Assembly: GCA_035574195.1 (NCBI GenBank)
Contig: DATLZE010000002.1
Coordinates: 1 to 51,104, forward strand
From: SG8-41 sp035574195
Lineage (GTDB): Bacteria > Pseudomonadota > Gammaproteobacteria > Burkholderiales > SG8-41
Direction of reading: 5' to 3'
Length of the DNA: 51,104 nt
Numbering within the stretch: position 1 is the stretch's first letter; the number at the start of each line of letters is the position of its first letter. Positions 24,003-32,577 of this stretch are shown in pieces. The notes beneath the pieces were generated by a model. It did no database searches. It was not told the origin of the DNA and was given only the letters and a program-made list of their open reading frames with translations. The translations under genes were made by a program, and so were the position numbers.

Positions 24003-24947
24003 TCAGGCATTTTCTTCGCGCCGGGTGAGGTTGACGAACACCTCCTCCAGGCTCGCCTGCGCTGGCTTGAGCTGATACAGACCCCAGTCGCGCGCGACCG
24101 CTTCGCGCACCAGCGCCTCCGTCGGGTCCTCGCCAGCGCGGAACCGCACGCGGATCACCGTCGGCTCGAGAGCCTCGGCCGCCGCCACGCCCGGCAGAGC
24201 CGCGATTTCGGCGGGCGCCGGCGGGCGCCGCAGCCCGAGCAGCACGGTGGTGCCCTGGTGCAGGCTCTTCAGCGCGCCGATGGTGTCGCTGTAGACGATC
24301 GCCCCATGGTGCATGATCTGCACGCGGTCGCACACCGCCTCCACTTCCGGCAGGATGTGGGTGGAAAGGATCACGCTGTGTCCCTCGCCGAGGCTGCGAA
24401 TCAGCCCGCGGACCTCCCGCATTTGGTTGGGATCGAGCCCGACGGTCGGCTCGTCCAGGATCACCACATCGGGCTCGTGCACGATCGCCTGTGCGATGCC
24501 GACGCGCTGCTGGTAGCCCCTCGACAGCGCGCCGATCAGCCGGGTGCCGGCCTGCGCGAGCCCGCAGCGCTGCTTTGCGTTCGCGATGGCCTGCGCGCGC
24601 CGCGCGCGCGGCACGCGGTGCAGCTTCGCCGCGAACGTGAGGTACTCGTCCACCGTGAGCTCGCGGTAGAGCGGGGGGGTCTCGGGCAGGTAGCCGATGC
24701 GCGCCTTGGCCGCGACCGGCTGCTCGAGCAGATCAATGCCGCAGACGCTGACCGACCCGCGCGTGGGCGCGAGGTTGCCCGTCAGCATCTGCATGGTGGT
24801 GGTCTTGCCGGCGCCGTTCGGCCCGAGCAGCCCCAGCACCTCGCCGCGCCTGAGCTCGAGGCTGATGCCGTTCACCGCGACGTGGCTGCCGAAACTGCGG
24901 GTGAGCCCTCTGGCGTGGAGCGTAATGGCGGCGTGCGGCTCCGGCAT
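24003..24947 (-). CDS. ABC transporter ATP-binding protein (GldA-like)
   Basis: 314 residues. Walker A LLGPNGAGKTTTMQML, Q-loop region IGYLPETPPLYRELTV, signature LSRGYQQRVGIAQAI (R in place of the usual G/Q, common in GldA/NosF-like proteins), Walker B VVILDEPTVGLDPNQ and the switch HILPEVE. The C-terminal extension (about 225-314) is of the DUF4162 type seen in ABC-2 exporters. First gene of a four-gene minus-strand operon with the permease, GldG-like and DUF4340 genes; divergent from the TPR gene. Confidence 0.92.
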   Translation of the reverse strand: MPEPHAAITLHARGLTRSFGSHVAVNGISLELRRGEVLGLLGPNGAGKTTTMQMLTGNLAPTRGSVSVCGIDLLEQPVAAKARIGYLPETPPLYRELTVDEYLTFAAKLHRVPRARRAQAIANAKQRCGLAQAGTRLIGALSRGYQQRVGIAQAIVHEPDVVILDEPTVGLDPNQMREVRGLIRSLGEGHSVILSTHILPEVEAVCDRVQIMHHGAIVYSDTIGALKSLHQGTTVLLGLRRPPAPAEIAALPGVAAAEALEPTVIRVRFRAGEDPTEALVREAVARDWGLYQLKPAQASLEEVFVNLTRREENA

Positions 24948-25075
24948 CGTGGCGCGTTCGGCGGCGGCGGGAATCGCTGCTTGTGGAGTGGGCGAAATAT
25001 ACCTAATATGGGGTGGTTTATGAAGCTTCCGGTCCGCCCGCCGCGGCATTGACCCCGCTGCCACCTCCCCGCCGC

Positions 25076-26821
25076 ATGACATCGCGCCGATTCCTCTGCT
25101 CGCTGCTCTGCGCCGCGCTCGCGGCGTGCGCGCAGCCGCCGCAGCGCGGGGCCGGCGCATCCGAGAAGCCCGCGCCCAAGCCCCCGCGCGTGGTGGTGGC
25201 GAAGCCCGAGCCGCACCAGCCGCCGCTGCCCGGCGTCGAGCTCACCGAGCAGCTGATGTTCAAGATGATGCTCGCCGAGATCGCGGTGCAGCGCGGGCAG
25301 CCTCACGTCGCGGTGCCGGCCTACCTCGAGCTCGCGCGCGAAACACGCGATCCGCGCATCGCGCAGCGCGCGACCGAGATCGCCTGGAACGCGCGCTTCA
25401 CCTCCGCGGCGCTGGAGGCCGCCGGTCTGTGGCTGCAGGCCGATCCCGGCTCGGTACAGGCGCGCCAGGTGATCGCGGCGCTGCTGGTGAACCAGGAGCG
25501 GCTCGCCGAGGCGCAGCCGCACCTCGAGAAATGGCTCGCCTCCGACCGCGACAACGCAGGGCAGAATTTCCTGCAGCTGAACTCCTTGCTCGCGCGCCAC
25601 AAGGACAAGGCCGAGGTGCTGAAGCTCATGCGCGCGCTCGCGCGGCACTACTCCGAGGTGCCGGAGGCGCGGCTCGCGGTCGCGCAGGCGGCGTGGAACG
25701 CGAACGAGCAGGCGCTCTCGCTCGAGGAGGCGCGCGCGGCGCTCGCGCTCAGGCCCGACTGGGAGCTCGCAGCGCTTTTCGTCGCGCAGGCGCTCGCGCG
25801 CCGCTCGAACGAAGAAGCACTGCGCTACCTCGCCGGCTTTCTCGAGCGGCATCCCAAGGCGAAGGACGCCCGGCTCAACTACGCGCGGTTGCTGGTCGGC
25901 GCCAAGCAGTACGCCGAGGCGCGCAAGCAATTCGAGACGCTCGTCGCCGAGTTCCCGCAGAACCCGGATGTGCACATGGCGGTGGCGCTGCTCGCGATGC
26001 AGGCGAAAGACCACGACGCCGCGGAACTGAAGCTCAAGCGCGTGCTGGAGCTCGACTACAAGGATCCCGACCTCGCGCGCCTCTACCTGGGGCAGGTCAA
26101 CGAGGAGCGCAAGCGCTATGCGGAGGCGCTGAAATGGTACTCGAGCGTGGGCCCGGGCGAGCAGTACGTGAGCGCCCAGGCGCGCTACGCCGGCGTGCTC
26201 GCCAAGCAGGGGCGGCTCGACGCGGCGCGCAGGCACCTGCGCGAGGCGTCCGCGCAGAACAGCCAGCAGCGCGTGCAGCTCGTGCAGGCCGAGGCGCAGC
26301 TGCTGCGCGAGGCGAACCAGTACCAGGCGGCGTTCGAGGTGCTGGGCGAAGCGCTGGAGAAGATGCCCAACTCCCCGGATCTGCTCTACGACCACGCGCT
26401 GGCTGCGGAGAAAGTGGACCGCCTCGACATCCTGGAGTCGAACCTGCGCAAGCTGATCGAGCTGCGGCCGGATCACGCGCACGCCTACAACGCGCTCGGC
26501 TACACGTTCGCCGACCGCAACCAGAGGATCGAGGAAGCCTACCGCCTGATCGAGACCGCGCTCAAGCTCGCGCCCGAGGACCCGTTCATCCAGGACAGCA
26601 TGGGCTGGGTGCTCTACCGCATGGGCCGCGGCAAGGAGGGCCTGGAGTACTTGCAGCGCGCGTTCGCGCAGCGGCAGGATCCGGAAATCGCCGCGCACCT
26701 CGGGGAGGTGCTGTGGGTGCTCGGCCATCACGACCAGGCGAAGAAGGTGTGGGCCGAGGCGCTCAAAGACCACCCCGACAACGAAGTGCTGCAGGCGACC
26801 GTCAAGCGCTTCCTGCCCTAG
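25076..26821 (+). CDS. Tetratricopeptide-repeat lipoprotein
   Basis: 581 residues. The ATG at 25076 precedes a lipoprotein leader (FLCSLLCAALAAC), so an outer-membrane or periplasmic anchor is likely. The rest is TPR helices, about ten or more, including LMFKMMLAEIAVQRGQPHVA, DARLNYARLLVGAKQYAEAR and the best-conserved block YNALGYTFADRNQRIEEAYR / FIQDSMGWVLYRMGRGKEGL near the C-terminus. This gene stands before lolB in many betaproteobacteria; a role in outer-membrane assembly or lipoprotein traffic has been proposed from context only. Confidence 0.88.
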   Translation: MTSRRFLCSLLCAALAACAQPPQRGAGASEKPAPKPPRVVVAKPEPHQPPLPGVELTEQLMFKMMLAEIAVQRGQPHVAVPAYLELARETRDPRIAQRATEIAWNARFTSAALEAAGLWLQADPGSVQARQVIAALLVNQERLAEAQPHLEKWLASDRDNAGQNFLQLNSLLARHKDKAEVLKLMRALARHYSEVPEARLAVAQAAWNANEQALSLEEARAALALRPDWELAALFVAQALARRSNEEALRYLAGFLERHPKAKDARLNYARLLVGAKQYAEARKQFETLVAEFPQNPDVHMAVALLAMQAKDHDAAELKLKRVLELDYKDPDLARLYLGQVNEERKRYAEALKWYSSVGPGEQYVSAQARYAGVLAKQGRLDAARRHLREASAQNSQQRVQLVQAEAQLLREANQYQAAFEVLGEALEKMPNSPDLLYDHALAAEKVDRLDILESNLRKLIELRPDHAHAYNALGYTFADRNQRIEEAYRLIETALKLAPEDPFIQDSMGWVLYRMGRGKEGLEYLQRAFAQRQDPEIAAHLGEVLWVLGHHDQAKKVWAEALKDHPDNEVLQATVKRFLP

Positions 26822-26872
26822 GCGTTTGTCGAGCTGCGGCCCGGCGAATTCCTCACCGGCGGGACGATATAG

Positions 26873-27466
26873 ATGCTTCTGTCGTCTTTTTGCAAGGGCG
26901 CTGCAGCGCTCGCAGTGTGCGCCGCGCTCGCGGCGTGCGCCGCGCTCGCTCCCGTGGAGCGGCTCGCGGCGCCCTTCGACCTCCTCGGGCGGGTGGCGGT
27001 CGCCTACGACGGGCGGGCGTTCTCCTCCGGGGTGCGCTGGCGGCACGAGGCGGGGCGCGACGAGATCTGGCTGCTCTCGCCGGCGGGACAGACCCTCGCG
27101 CACATCGCCGCCGAGACGGGGGGCGCGACGCTCACCGCGGCCGACCGCAGCGAATACCGCGCGAGCGATGTGGAGAGCCTCACGCGCCGGGCGCTCGGCT
27201 GGGAGCTGCCGCTCGCGCGGCTCGCCTGGTGGGTGCGGGGCGAGGTCGCGCCGGGCGCTGCGCCGCAGAGCGTCGAGCGCGACGAGCGCGAGCGGATCGC
27301 GGTGCTGATCCAGGACGGCTGGCGCATCGTGTTCACGCATTATTCCTCGGCGGAGCACGGCGGGCTGCCGCGCCGGCTGGACCTTTCGAGCGGAGCGCAG
27401 GAGATCCGGCTGTTGATAGACAGCTGGCGGGAGGATTCCACCGGGCGAGCCCGGCAAAATCCTTAG
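26873..27466 (+). CDS. lolB: Outer-membrane lipoprotein receptor LolB
   Basis: 197 residues. Accepts lipoproteins from LolA and inserts them into the outer membrane. Leader with lipobox LAAC (AVCAALAAC), then FDLLGRVAVAYDGRAFSSGV and WRHEAGRDEIWLLSPAGQTL, the strand pair that opens the LolB half-barrel, and the end region GWRIVFTHYSS. It starts 51 bases after the TPR gene and is followed by ispE, an arrangement shared with most proteobacteria. Confidence 0.9.
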   Translation: MLLSSFCKGAAALAVCAALAACAALAPVERLAAPFDLLGRVAVAYDGRAFSSGVRWRHEAGRDEIWLLSPAGQTLAHIAAETGGATLTAADRSEYRASDVESLTRRALGWELPLARLAWWVRGEVAPGAAPQSVERDERERIAVLIQDGWRIVFTHYSSAEHGGLPRRLDLSSGAQEIRLLIDSWREDSTGRARQNP

Positions 27467-27532
27467 AGCCGGACACCGGATCTGCAGGCCTTGAGTTCGT
27501 CGAATGCCGACCTTGCTGTGAGCCGAGGTTGC

Positions 27533-28411
27533 GTGCCCAGGCCGATCCGATCATTCGAGGAACGCGCCCGGCGCGGATCGGGCACCTTCCCTGCGCCGGG
27601 GAAGCTCAACCTCATGCTGCGCGTGCTCGGCCGCCGCGCCGACGGCTATCACGAGCTGCAGACGGTGATGCGTTTCATCGCTTATGGCGATGCGCTGTCT
27701 TTTCGCGTGCGCGAGGACGGCGTCATCGCGCGCGTGAACGAGGTGGCGGGCGTGCCGGAAGAGGCGGACCTCGCAGTGCGCGCCGCACGGCTGCTGCAGC
27801 GCGCGGCCGGAACGCGGCTTGGCGCTGACATCAGGCTCGAGAAGCGGCTGCCGGTGGGCGGAGGGCTGGGAGGCGGCAGCTCGGACGCCGCCACCACGCT
27901 CCTCGCGTTGAACCGCCTGTGGGAGGCGGGACTCGCCCGCGCGCGGCTGCTCGAGCTCGCACTGGAGCTGGGAGCGGACGTTCCGCTGTTCGTGTTCGGG
28001 GAGAACGCGCTCGCCGAGGGCGTCGGCGAGCGCCTGACCGCACTCGCGCTACCTCCGGCGTGGTACCTGGTGCTGGTGCCGCCGGTGGCGGTGCCGACGG
28101 CGCGGATTTTCGCCGATCCTCAATTGAAACGGGACTCGAAACCGATTACAATACAAAGCTTTTCGATCGAGCCGGCGGGCAACGATCTCGAGCCCGTGGT
28201 GTGCCGCGAGTACCCCGAGGTCGCACGGCACCTCGAATGGCTGCGGCAATGGGCGCCAGCAGCGGTGACGGGCGCGGGGGCGTGCGTGTTCGCTGCCTTT
28301 TCCACCGAGCGCGCGGCACGCGCGGCGTGGAAGGCGGCCGGACCCGCCGGCATGCGGGGGTTCGTCGCAGCCGGGCTCGCGCGCCATCCGCTGCGCGGGC
28401 TGGCGGGCTGA
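27533..28411 (+). CDS. ispE: 4-diphosphocytidyl-2-C-methyl-D-erythritol kinase
   Basis: GHMP kinase of the non-mevalonate isoprenoid pathway. Motifs: FPAPGKLNLMLRVLGRRADG then YHELQTVMRFIAYGD (the canonical PAPAKLNL has G here), the ATP loop LPVGGGLGGGSSDAATTLLA, and the third motif VTGAGACVFAAF. The start is not certain: TTG 27491, GTG 27518 and GTG 27533 are all in frame and none has a good ribosome site; 27533 gives 292 residues, near the family norm. Followed by tRNA-Gln and prs. Confidence 0.93.
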   Translation: MPRPIRSFEERARRGSGTFPAPGKLNLMLRVLGRRADGYHELQTVMRFIAYGDALSFRVREDGVIARVNEVAGVPEEADLAVRAARLLQRAAGTRLGADIRLEKRLPVGGGLGGGSSDAATTLLALNRLWEAGLARARLLELALELGADVPLFVFGENALAEGVGERLTALALPPAWYLVLVPPVAVPTARIFADPQLKRDSKPITIQSFSIEPAGNDLEPVVCREYPEVARHLEWLRQWAPAAVTGAGACVFAAFSTERAARAAWKAAGPAGMRGFVAAGLARHPLRGLAG

Positions 28412-28458
28412 GATGGCTCCGCGGGATTGCGGGCGGACGGCGCAGGCCGTCCGGCCAC

Positions 28459-28532
28459 TGGGGAGTCGCCAAGCTGGTTAAGGCACCGGATTTTGATTCC
28501 GGCATGCGTGGGTTCGAATCCTACCTCCCCAG
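28459..28532 (+). tRNA. tRNA-Gln (anticodon TTG)
   Basis: A full cloverleaf can be drawn: acceptor TGGGGAG/CTCCCCA, D-arm with GGTTAAGG, anticodon stem CCGGA/TCCGG with loop TTTTGAT giving anticodon TTG (reads CAA), and the T-loop GTTCGAATC. Discriminator base G. The 3' CCA is not encoded. Its position between ispE and prs is typical for the class. Confidence 0.97.
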
Positions 28533-28574
28533 CCCTTCGGATCGTGGACGGAGGAAGCCGCCGCGAGGCGAGTG

Positions 28575-29564
28575 ATGCGACCGGAAATGCTGCAAGCGCG
28601 CAGGAACGATGCGGTGGCGCCCGACCGCTTGATGGTGTTCGCCGGCAACGCCAACCCGCGGCTCGCGCAGGACGTCGCCAAACACCTCAACATCGCGCTC
28701 GGGCGCGCCAAGGTGGGGCGCTTCAGCGACGGCGAGGTGATGGTCGAGATCCTCGAGAACGTGCGCGGACGCGATGTGTTCGTGCTGCAATCGCTGTGCG
28801 CGCCGACCAATGACAACCTGATGGAACTGCTGGTGATGGTGGACGCGCTCAAGCGCGCCTCCGCCGGGCGCGTGACCGCCGCCATCCCCTACATGGGCTA
28901 CGCGCGGCAGGACCGGCGCCCGAGCTCGGCGCGGGTGCCGATCAGCGCCAAGGTGGTGGCGAACATGATGACGAGCGTCGGCGTGGACCGGGTGCTCACC
29001 ATGGATCTGCACTCGGAGCAGATTCAGGGCTTCTTCGACATCCCGGTGGACAACATCTACTCGGCGCCGATCATGCTGGGCGACGTGTGGAAGCGCGGTT
29101 TCAGCAATCTGGTGGTGGTCTCGCCCGATGTGGGCGGCGTGGTGCGGGCGCGCGCGCTCGCGAAGCGGCTCGAGGCCGATCTCGCGATCATAGACAAGCG
29201 CCGGCCGCGGCCCAACGTCGCCACCGTGATGAACATCATCGGCGAGGTGCAGGGGCGTGTCTGCGTGATCGTGGACGATTTGGTGGACACCGCCAACACG
29301 TTGTGCGAGGCAGCCGCCGCGCTCAAGCAGAGCGGCGCAGAACGGGTGCTCGCCTACTGCACTCACCCGGTGCTCTCGGGGGGCGCGGTCGAGCGCATCT
29401 CCGGATCGGTGCTCGACGAGCTGGTGGTGACCGACACCATCCCGCTGCGCGAGAACGCGCAGGCGTGCGGCAAGATCCGGGTGCTCACGGTGGCGAGCCT
29501 GCTCGCCGAGACCGTGCGCCGCATCAGCAACGAGGACTCCGTGAGCTCGCTGTTCGTCGAATGA
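28575..29564 (+). CDS. prs: Ribose-phosphate pyrophosphokinase
   Basis: 329 residues. Makes PRPP from ribose 5-phosphate and ATP. Motifs: RLMVFAGNANPRLAQDVAKH, ESLCAPTNDN-type VLQSLCAPTNDNLMELLVMV, AAIPYMGYARQDRRPSSARV, and the PRPP-binding loop VIVDDLVDTANTLCEAAAAL. The N-terminus has about ten residues more than most Prs proteins; ATG 28575 is used, with GTG 28572 an alternative. It begins 42 bases after tRNA-Gln. Confidence 0.97.
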   Translation: MRPEMLQARRNDAVAPDRLMVFAGNANPRLAQDVAKHLNIALGRAKVGRFSDGEVMVEILENVRGRDVFVLQSLCAPTNDNLMELLVMVDALKRASAGRVTAAIPYMGYARQDRRPSSARVPISAKVVANMMTSVGVDRVLTMDLHSEQIQGFFDIPVDNIYSAPIMLGDVWKRGFSNLVVVSPDVGGVVRARALAKRLEADLAIIDKRRPRPNVATVMNIIGEVQGRVCVIVDDLVDTANTLCEAAAALKQSGAERVLAYCTHPVLSGGAVERISGSVLDELVVTDTIPLRENAQACGKIRVLTVASLLAETVRRISNEDSVSSLFVE

Positions 29565-29639
29565 AATTATGCTGGCATTTTGTTATTCGCGGGGAGTGAG
29601 TCTGGTCGCGGACGCCCCGCTCCTGGAAGGAGCATTCGC

Positions 29640-30359
29640 ATGAAAATCGAAGTGACCGCGTTTCCGCGCGCGCAACAAGGGTCGGGTGCGAGCCGCCGCC
29701 TGCGCGCTTCCGGGCGCGTGCCGGGAATCGTCTACGGGGCGGGTCGGCCGGCGCAGCCGATCGAGCTCGACCACAACGCGCTGCTGCGCCACCTGGCGCA
29801 GGAGGCGTTTCACGCCTCGATCCTCGATCTCCACGTGAACGGCGAGAGGACCCAGGTGCTGCTGCGCGACTACCAGATGCATCCGTGGAAGCGCCAGGTG
29901 CTGCACGTGGACTTCCAGCGCGTGGACAAGCACCGCAAGATTCACATGAGGGTGCCACTGCATTTCGTGAACGCCGAGATCTCCCCGGGCGTGAAGGGCA
30001 GCGGCGGCGTGGTGCAGCACGCGATGACGCTCCTCGACATCCAGTGCCTGCCGGACGACCTGCCCGAATACATCGAGGTGGATCTCAGCAACGTGGAGCT
30101 CAATCAGACACTGCACGTGAACGATCTCGCGCTGCCGCGGGGCGTGGAGCCGATTGCGAAACTCAAGCACGAGAACCCGCCGGTGGTCTCGATCCATCTG
30201 CCGCGCGAGATCGTGATCGAGGAGGAGGCGCCCGCGCCGGTGACCGAGATCATCGGCGAGGCGCCGGCCGAGAGCGAGGAGGCCGCTGGGGCGGCCGAGG
30301 GCGAGAAGAAGGAGCCCGCAGCCGAGAAGAAGGAGTCGGGCAAGAAGGAGAAAGAATAA
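29640..30359 (+). CDS. rplY: 50S ribosomal protein L25/general stress protein Ctc
   Basis: 239 residues; binds 5S rRNA. Long (Ctc/TL5-type) form: N-terminal 5S-binding domain (SRRLRASGRVPGIVYGAGRP; DYQMHPWKRQVLHVDFQRVD) plus a C-terminal beta-domain (DLPEYIEVDLSNVELNQTLH), then a tail of about 45 residues rich in Glu, Ala and Lys (EKKEPAAEKKESGKKEKE). The ATG at 29640 has a ribosome site (ggaaggagc). A strong terminator follows. Confidence 0.96.
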   Translation: MKIEVTAFPRAQQGSGASRRLRASGRVPGIVYGAGRPAQPIELDHNALLRHLAQEAFHASILDLHVNGERTQVLLRDYQMHPWKRQVLHVDFQRVDKHRKIHMRVPLHFVNAEISPGVKGSGGVVQHAMTLLDIQCLPDDLPEYIEVDLSNVELNQTLHVNDLALPRGVEPIAKLKHENPPVVSIHLPREIVIEEEAPAPVTEIIGEAPAESEEAAGAAEGEKKEPAAEKKESGKKEKE

Positions 30360-30375
30360 GCGCTGCCCGCAGCAC

Positions 30376-30410
30376 AGCCCGCCACCGGTGCGCAGTGGCG
30401 GGCTTTTTTT
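30376..30410 (+). terminator. Rho-independent terminator after rplY
   Basis: AGCCCGCCAC (30376-30385), nine-base loop, GTGGCGGGCT (30395-30404), followed by a run of T to 30410. A perfect 10-bp stem 16 bases after the rplY stop. It separates prs-rplY from pth-ychF. Confidence 0.93.
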
Positions 30411-30464
30411 CTCGCGTCGTGATCGGCGATTCTCGAGAGCGGGGTCGCTGCGGGCCGGGTCACT

Positions 30465-30580
30465 GTGTCTCGAGTGAATGGCTGACGAGCATTTTCCGCT
30501 GACCATTCGCCCTTTCCACTCGGCAGAAGGGGAAGGGGTGGGGGGTCGAGCGTCGCCGGGCGTTTTCACGACACTCGTTG
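30465..30580 (+). repeat. ~115-bp dispersed hairpin repeat, copy 2
   Basis: Contains TGTCTCGAGTGAATGGCTGA, TTTTCCGCTGACCATTCGCC, CTTTCCACTCGGCAGAAGGG and ends GTTTTCACGACACTCGTTGA, the same block order as the copies at 20769 and 40070. The central CCCTTTCC ... GGGGAAGGGG can fold back. It fills the 190-base gap between the rplY terminator and pth. Confidence 0.8.
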
Positions 30581-30602
30581 ATTGACGATTCGCGGGCAAG
30601 CA

Positions 30603-31382
30603 ATGAAATTGATCGTCGGGCTCGGCAATCCGGGGGACAAATACCAGGCGACGCGGCATAACGCGGGCTTCTGGCTGGTCGAGCGCTTCGCCGCGCAAAC
30701 GCACACGGTGTTGCGCAAGGACGCGAAGTTCCAGGCGCTCGTCGGCCGGCACGCTGCGAGCGGCGTGTGGCTCATGCTGCCGCAGAGCTACATGAACTCG
30801 AGCGGCAGGGCGGTGCAGATGCTGGCGAGCTTCTTCAAAATCGCGCCCGCCGAGATCCTGGTAGTCCACGACGAGCTCGACTTCCCCCCGGGCGTGGCGC
30901 GGCTCAAGCACGGCGGCGGTGTCGCGGGTCACAACGGGCTGAAGGACATTTCGGCACGCCTCGGCTCGCACGATTACTGGCGGCTGCGAATCGGCATCGG
31001 CCACCCGGGCGAGCGTCACGCCGTCACCGACTACGTGCTGCACAAGCCCTCCCAGGAGGAGCGCGCCGCGATCGAGGCGGCGATCGAGCACGCGCTCGAG
31101 GTGCTGCCGCTCGTGCTCGCCGGGGACATGCAGGGCGCGATGTTGAAGCTCCACAGCGCGCCGCAGCCCGCCCCGGCGAGGCCGCAGCCGGCGCCCGCTG
31201 GCGAAGCAGGGCCGGATCGGAAGACCGCGGAGCCCGCTGCGGCCTCCGCGCAGGCGGAGCGCCCCGTCGAGCCGGCGGCGCATGCGGCTGCGGTGGCGGA
31301 GGTGAAGCCGGAGGGCAAGCGCGGCCTCGGCGCATTCCTCAAGAAACTTCTCCCGGAAGGCGGCCCGGCGCGCCGGAAATGA
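30603..31382 (+). CDS. pth: Peptidyl-tRNA hydrolase with long C-terminal extension
   Basis: 259 residues, against about 190 for the family. The enzyme frees tRNA from dropped-off peptidyl-tRNA. Conserved parts: MKLIVGLGNPGDKYQATRHN with catalytic H in RHNAGFW, PQSYMNSSG, LVVHDELDFPPG-type VVHDELDFPPGVARLKHGGG and GHNGLKDI. After about residue 188 comes an Ala/Pro-rich tail (QPAPARPQPAPAGEAGPDRK) ending in a basic amphipathic stretch (GKRGLGAFLKKLLPEGG). The stop overlaps the ychF ATG as ATGA. Confidence 0.95.
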   Translation: MKLIVGLGNPGDKYQATRHNAGFWLVERFAAQTHTVLRKDAKFQALVGRHAASGVWLMLPQSYMNSSGRAVQMLASFFKIAPAEILVVHDELDFPPGVARLKHGGGVAGHNGLKDISARLGSHDYWRLRIGIGHPGERHAVTDYVLHKPSQEERAAIEAAIEHALEVLPLVLAGDMQGAMLKLHSAPQPAPARPQPAPAGEAGPDRKTAEPAAASAQAERPVEPAAHAAAVAEVKPEGKRGLGAFLKKLLPEGGPARRK

Positions 31383-32470
31383 GCCTCAAATGCGGCATCG
31401 TGGGCCTGCCCAACGTGGGCAAGTCCACGCTCTTCAACGCGCTGACGCGCTCCGCGATCCCGGCCGAGAACTATCCCTTCTGCACCATCTCGCCCAACGT
31501 GGGCGTGGTGCCGGTGCCCGACCGGCGGCTCGCGCGTATCGCCGAGATCGCGCGCCCCGAGAAAGTGACGCCGGCGACGGTGGAGTTCGTGGACATTGCA
31601 GGGCTGGTCGCCGGCGCCTCCCGCGGCGAAGGTCTCGGCAACCAATTCCTCGCCTATATCCGCGAGACCGACGGCATCCTGCACCTCGTGCGCTGCTTCA
31701 CCGACGAGAACGTGGCGCATGTCGCAGGCGGTGTGGATCCCGTCGCCGACATCGAGACCGTCCACACCGAGCTCGCGCTCGCCGACCTGGCGACGGTGGA
31801 GCGCGCGCTGGACCGTGTCGCCCCGAAAGCGCGCTCCGGGGAGCGGGAGGCAGCGAGGCAGCAGGCGGTTCTGACCCGCGCGCGATTGCAACTGAATCAG
31901 GGCAAGCCGTTGCGGGCGCTCGCGCTGGAGCCCGACGAGCGCTCGCTGTTGCAGCCCTTGTGCCTGCTCACCGCCAAGCCCGCGATCTACGTCGCCAACG
32001 TGGACGAGCACGGCTTCGCCGGCAATCCCCTGCTCGCGCAGGTGGAGGAGCACGCCGCGCGGGAGGGCGCGCCGGTGGTGGCGATCTGCGCCAAGATCGA
32101 GGCCGAGATCGCCGCCATGGAGGAGCCGGACCGGCAGGCGTTTCTCGCCGATCTGGGGCTGGAGGAGCCGGGGTTGAACCGCCTGGTGCGCGCCGCCTAC
32201 CGGCTGCTCGGGCTGCACACCTTCTTCACCGCCGGGCCGAGGGAGGCGAGAGCGTGGACCGTGCACCGGGGCGACACCGCGCTCGCGGCCGCGGGCGCGA
32301 TTCACTCCGACTTCGCGCGCGGTTTCATTCGCGCCGAGGTGATCTCCTACGAGGATTATGTCGCCTGCGGCGGAGAGCAGGGCGCGAAAGAGGCGGGGAA
32401 AATGCGCCTGGAGGGCCGCGACTACGTGGTGCGCGACGGCGATGTGATCTATTTTCGCTTCAACGTCTGA
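31379..32470 (+). CDS. ychF: Redox-regulated ATPase YchF (OLA1 family)
   Basis: 363 residues. P-loop GLPNVGKSTLFNALTRS at the N-terminus, switch DIAGLVAGASRGEGLGNQFL, the altered G4 motif that favours ATP (VANVDEHG instead of NKxD), and the C-terminal TGS domain (RAWTVHRGDTALAAAGAIHS, then DFARGFIRAEVISYEDYV). Translation is coupled to pth. A GC-rich inverted repeat (CGCGCCGG at 32509-32516 with CCGGCGCG at 32528-32535) follows, without a T-run. Confidence 0.97.
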   Translation: MSLKCGIVGLPNVGKSTLFNALTRSAIPAENYPFCTISPNVGVVPVPDRRLARIAEIARPEKVTPATVEFVDIAGLVAGASRGEGLGNQFLAYIRETDGILHLVRCFTDENVAHVAGGVDPVADIETVHTELALADLATVERALDRVAPKARSGEREAARQQAVLTRARLQLNQGKPLRALALEPDERSLLQPLCLLTAKPAIYVANVDEHGFAGNPLLAQVEEHAAREGAPVVAICAKIEAEIAAMEEPDRQAFLADLGLEEPGLNRLVRAAYRLLGLHTFFTAGPREARAWTVHRGDTALAAAGAIHSDFARGFIRAEVISYEDYVACGGEQGAKEAGKMRLEGRDYVVRDGDVIYFRFNV

Positions 32471-32542
32471 TCGAACGGACGCGGAGCGCCTGTCCTCCGA
32501 GCGGATTTCGCGCCGGGCGCCGCTCGTCCGGCGCGAGGCGGG

Positions 32543-32548
32543 TATACT
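32543..32548 (+). promoter_or_regulatory. Candidate -10 box for the ankyrin lipoprotein gene
   Basis: TATACT lies 30 bases upstream of the ATG at 32578, in locally AT-richer sequence. No good TTGACA-like -35 is seen at the right spacing, so this is a weak call. Confidence 0.3.
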
Positions 32549-32577
32549 GCCCTCATAACGAGGACCAGGGGGAAGGG

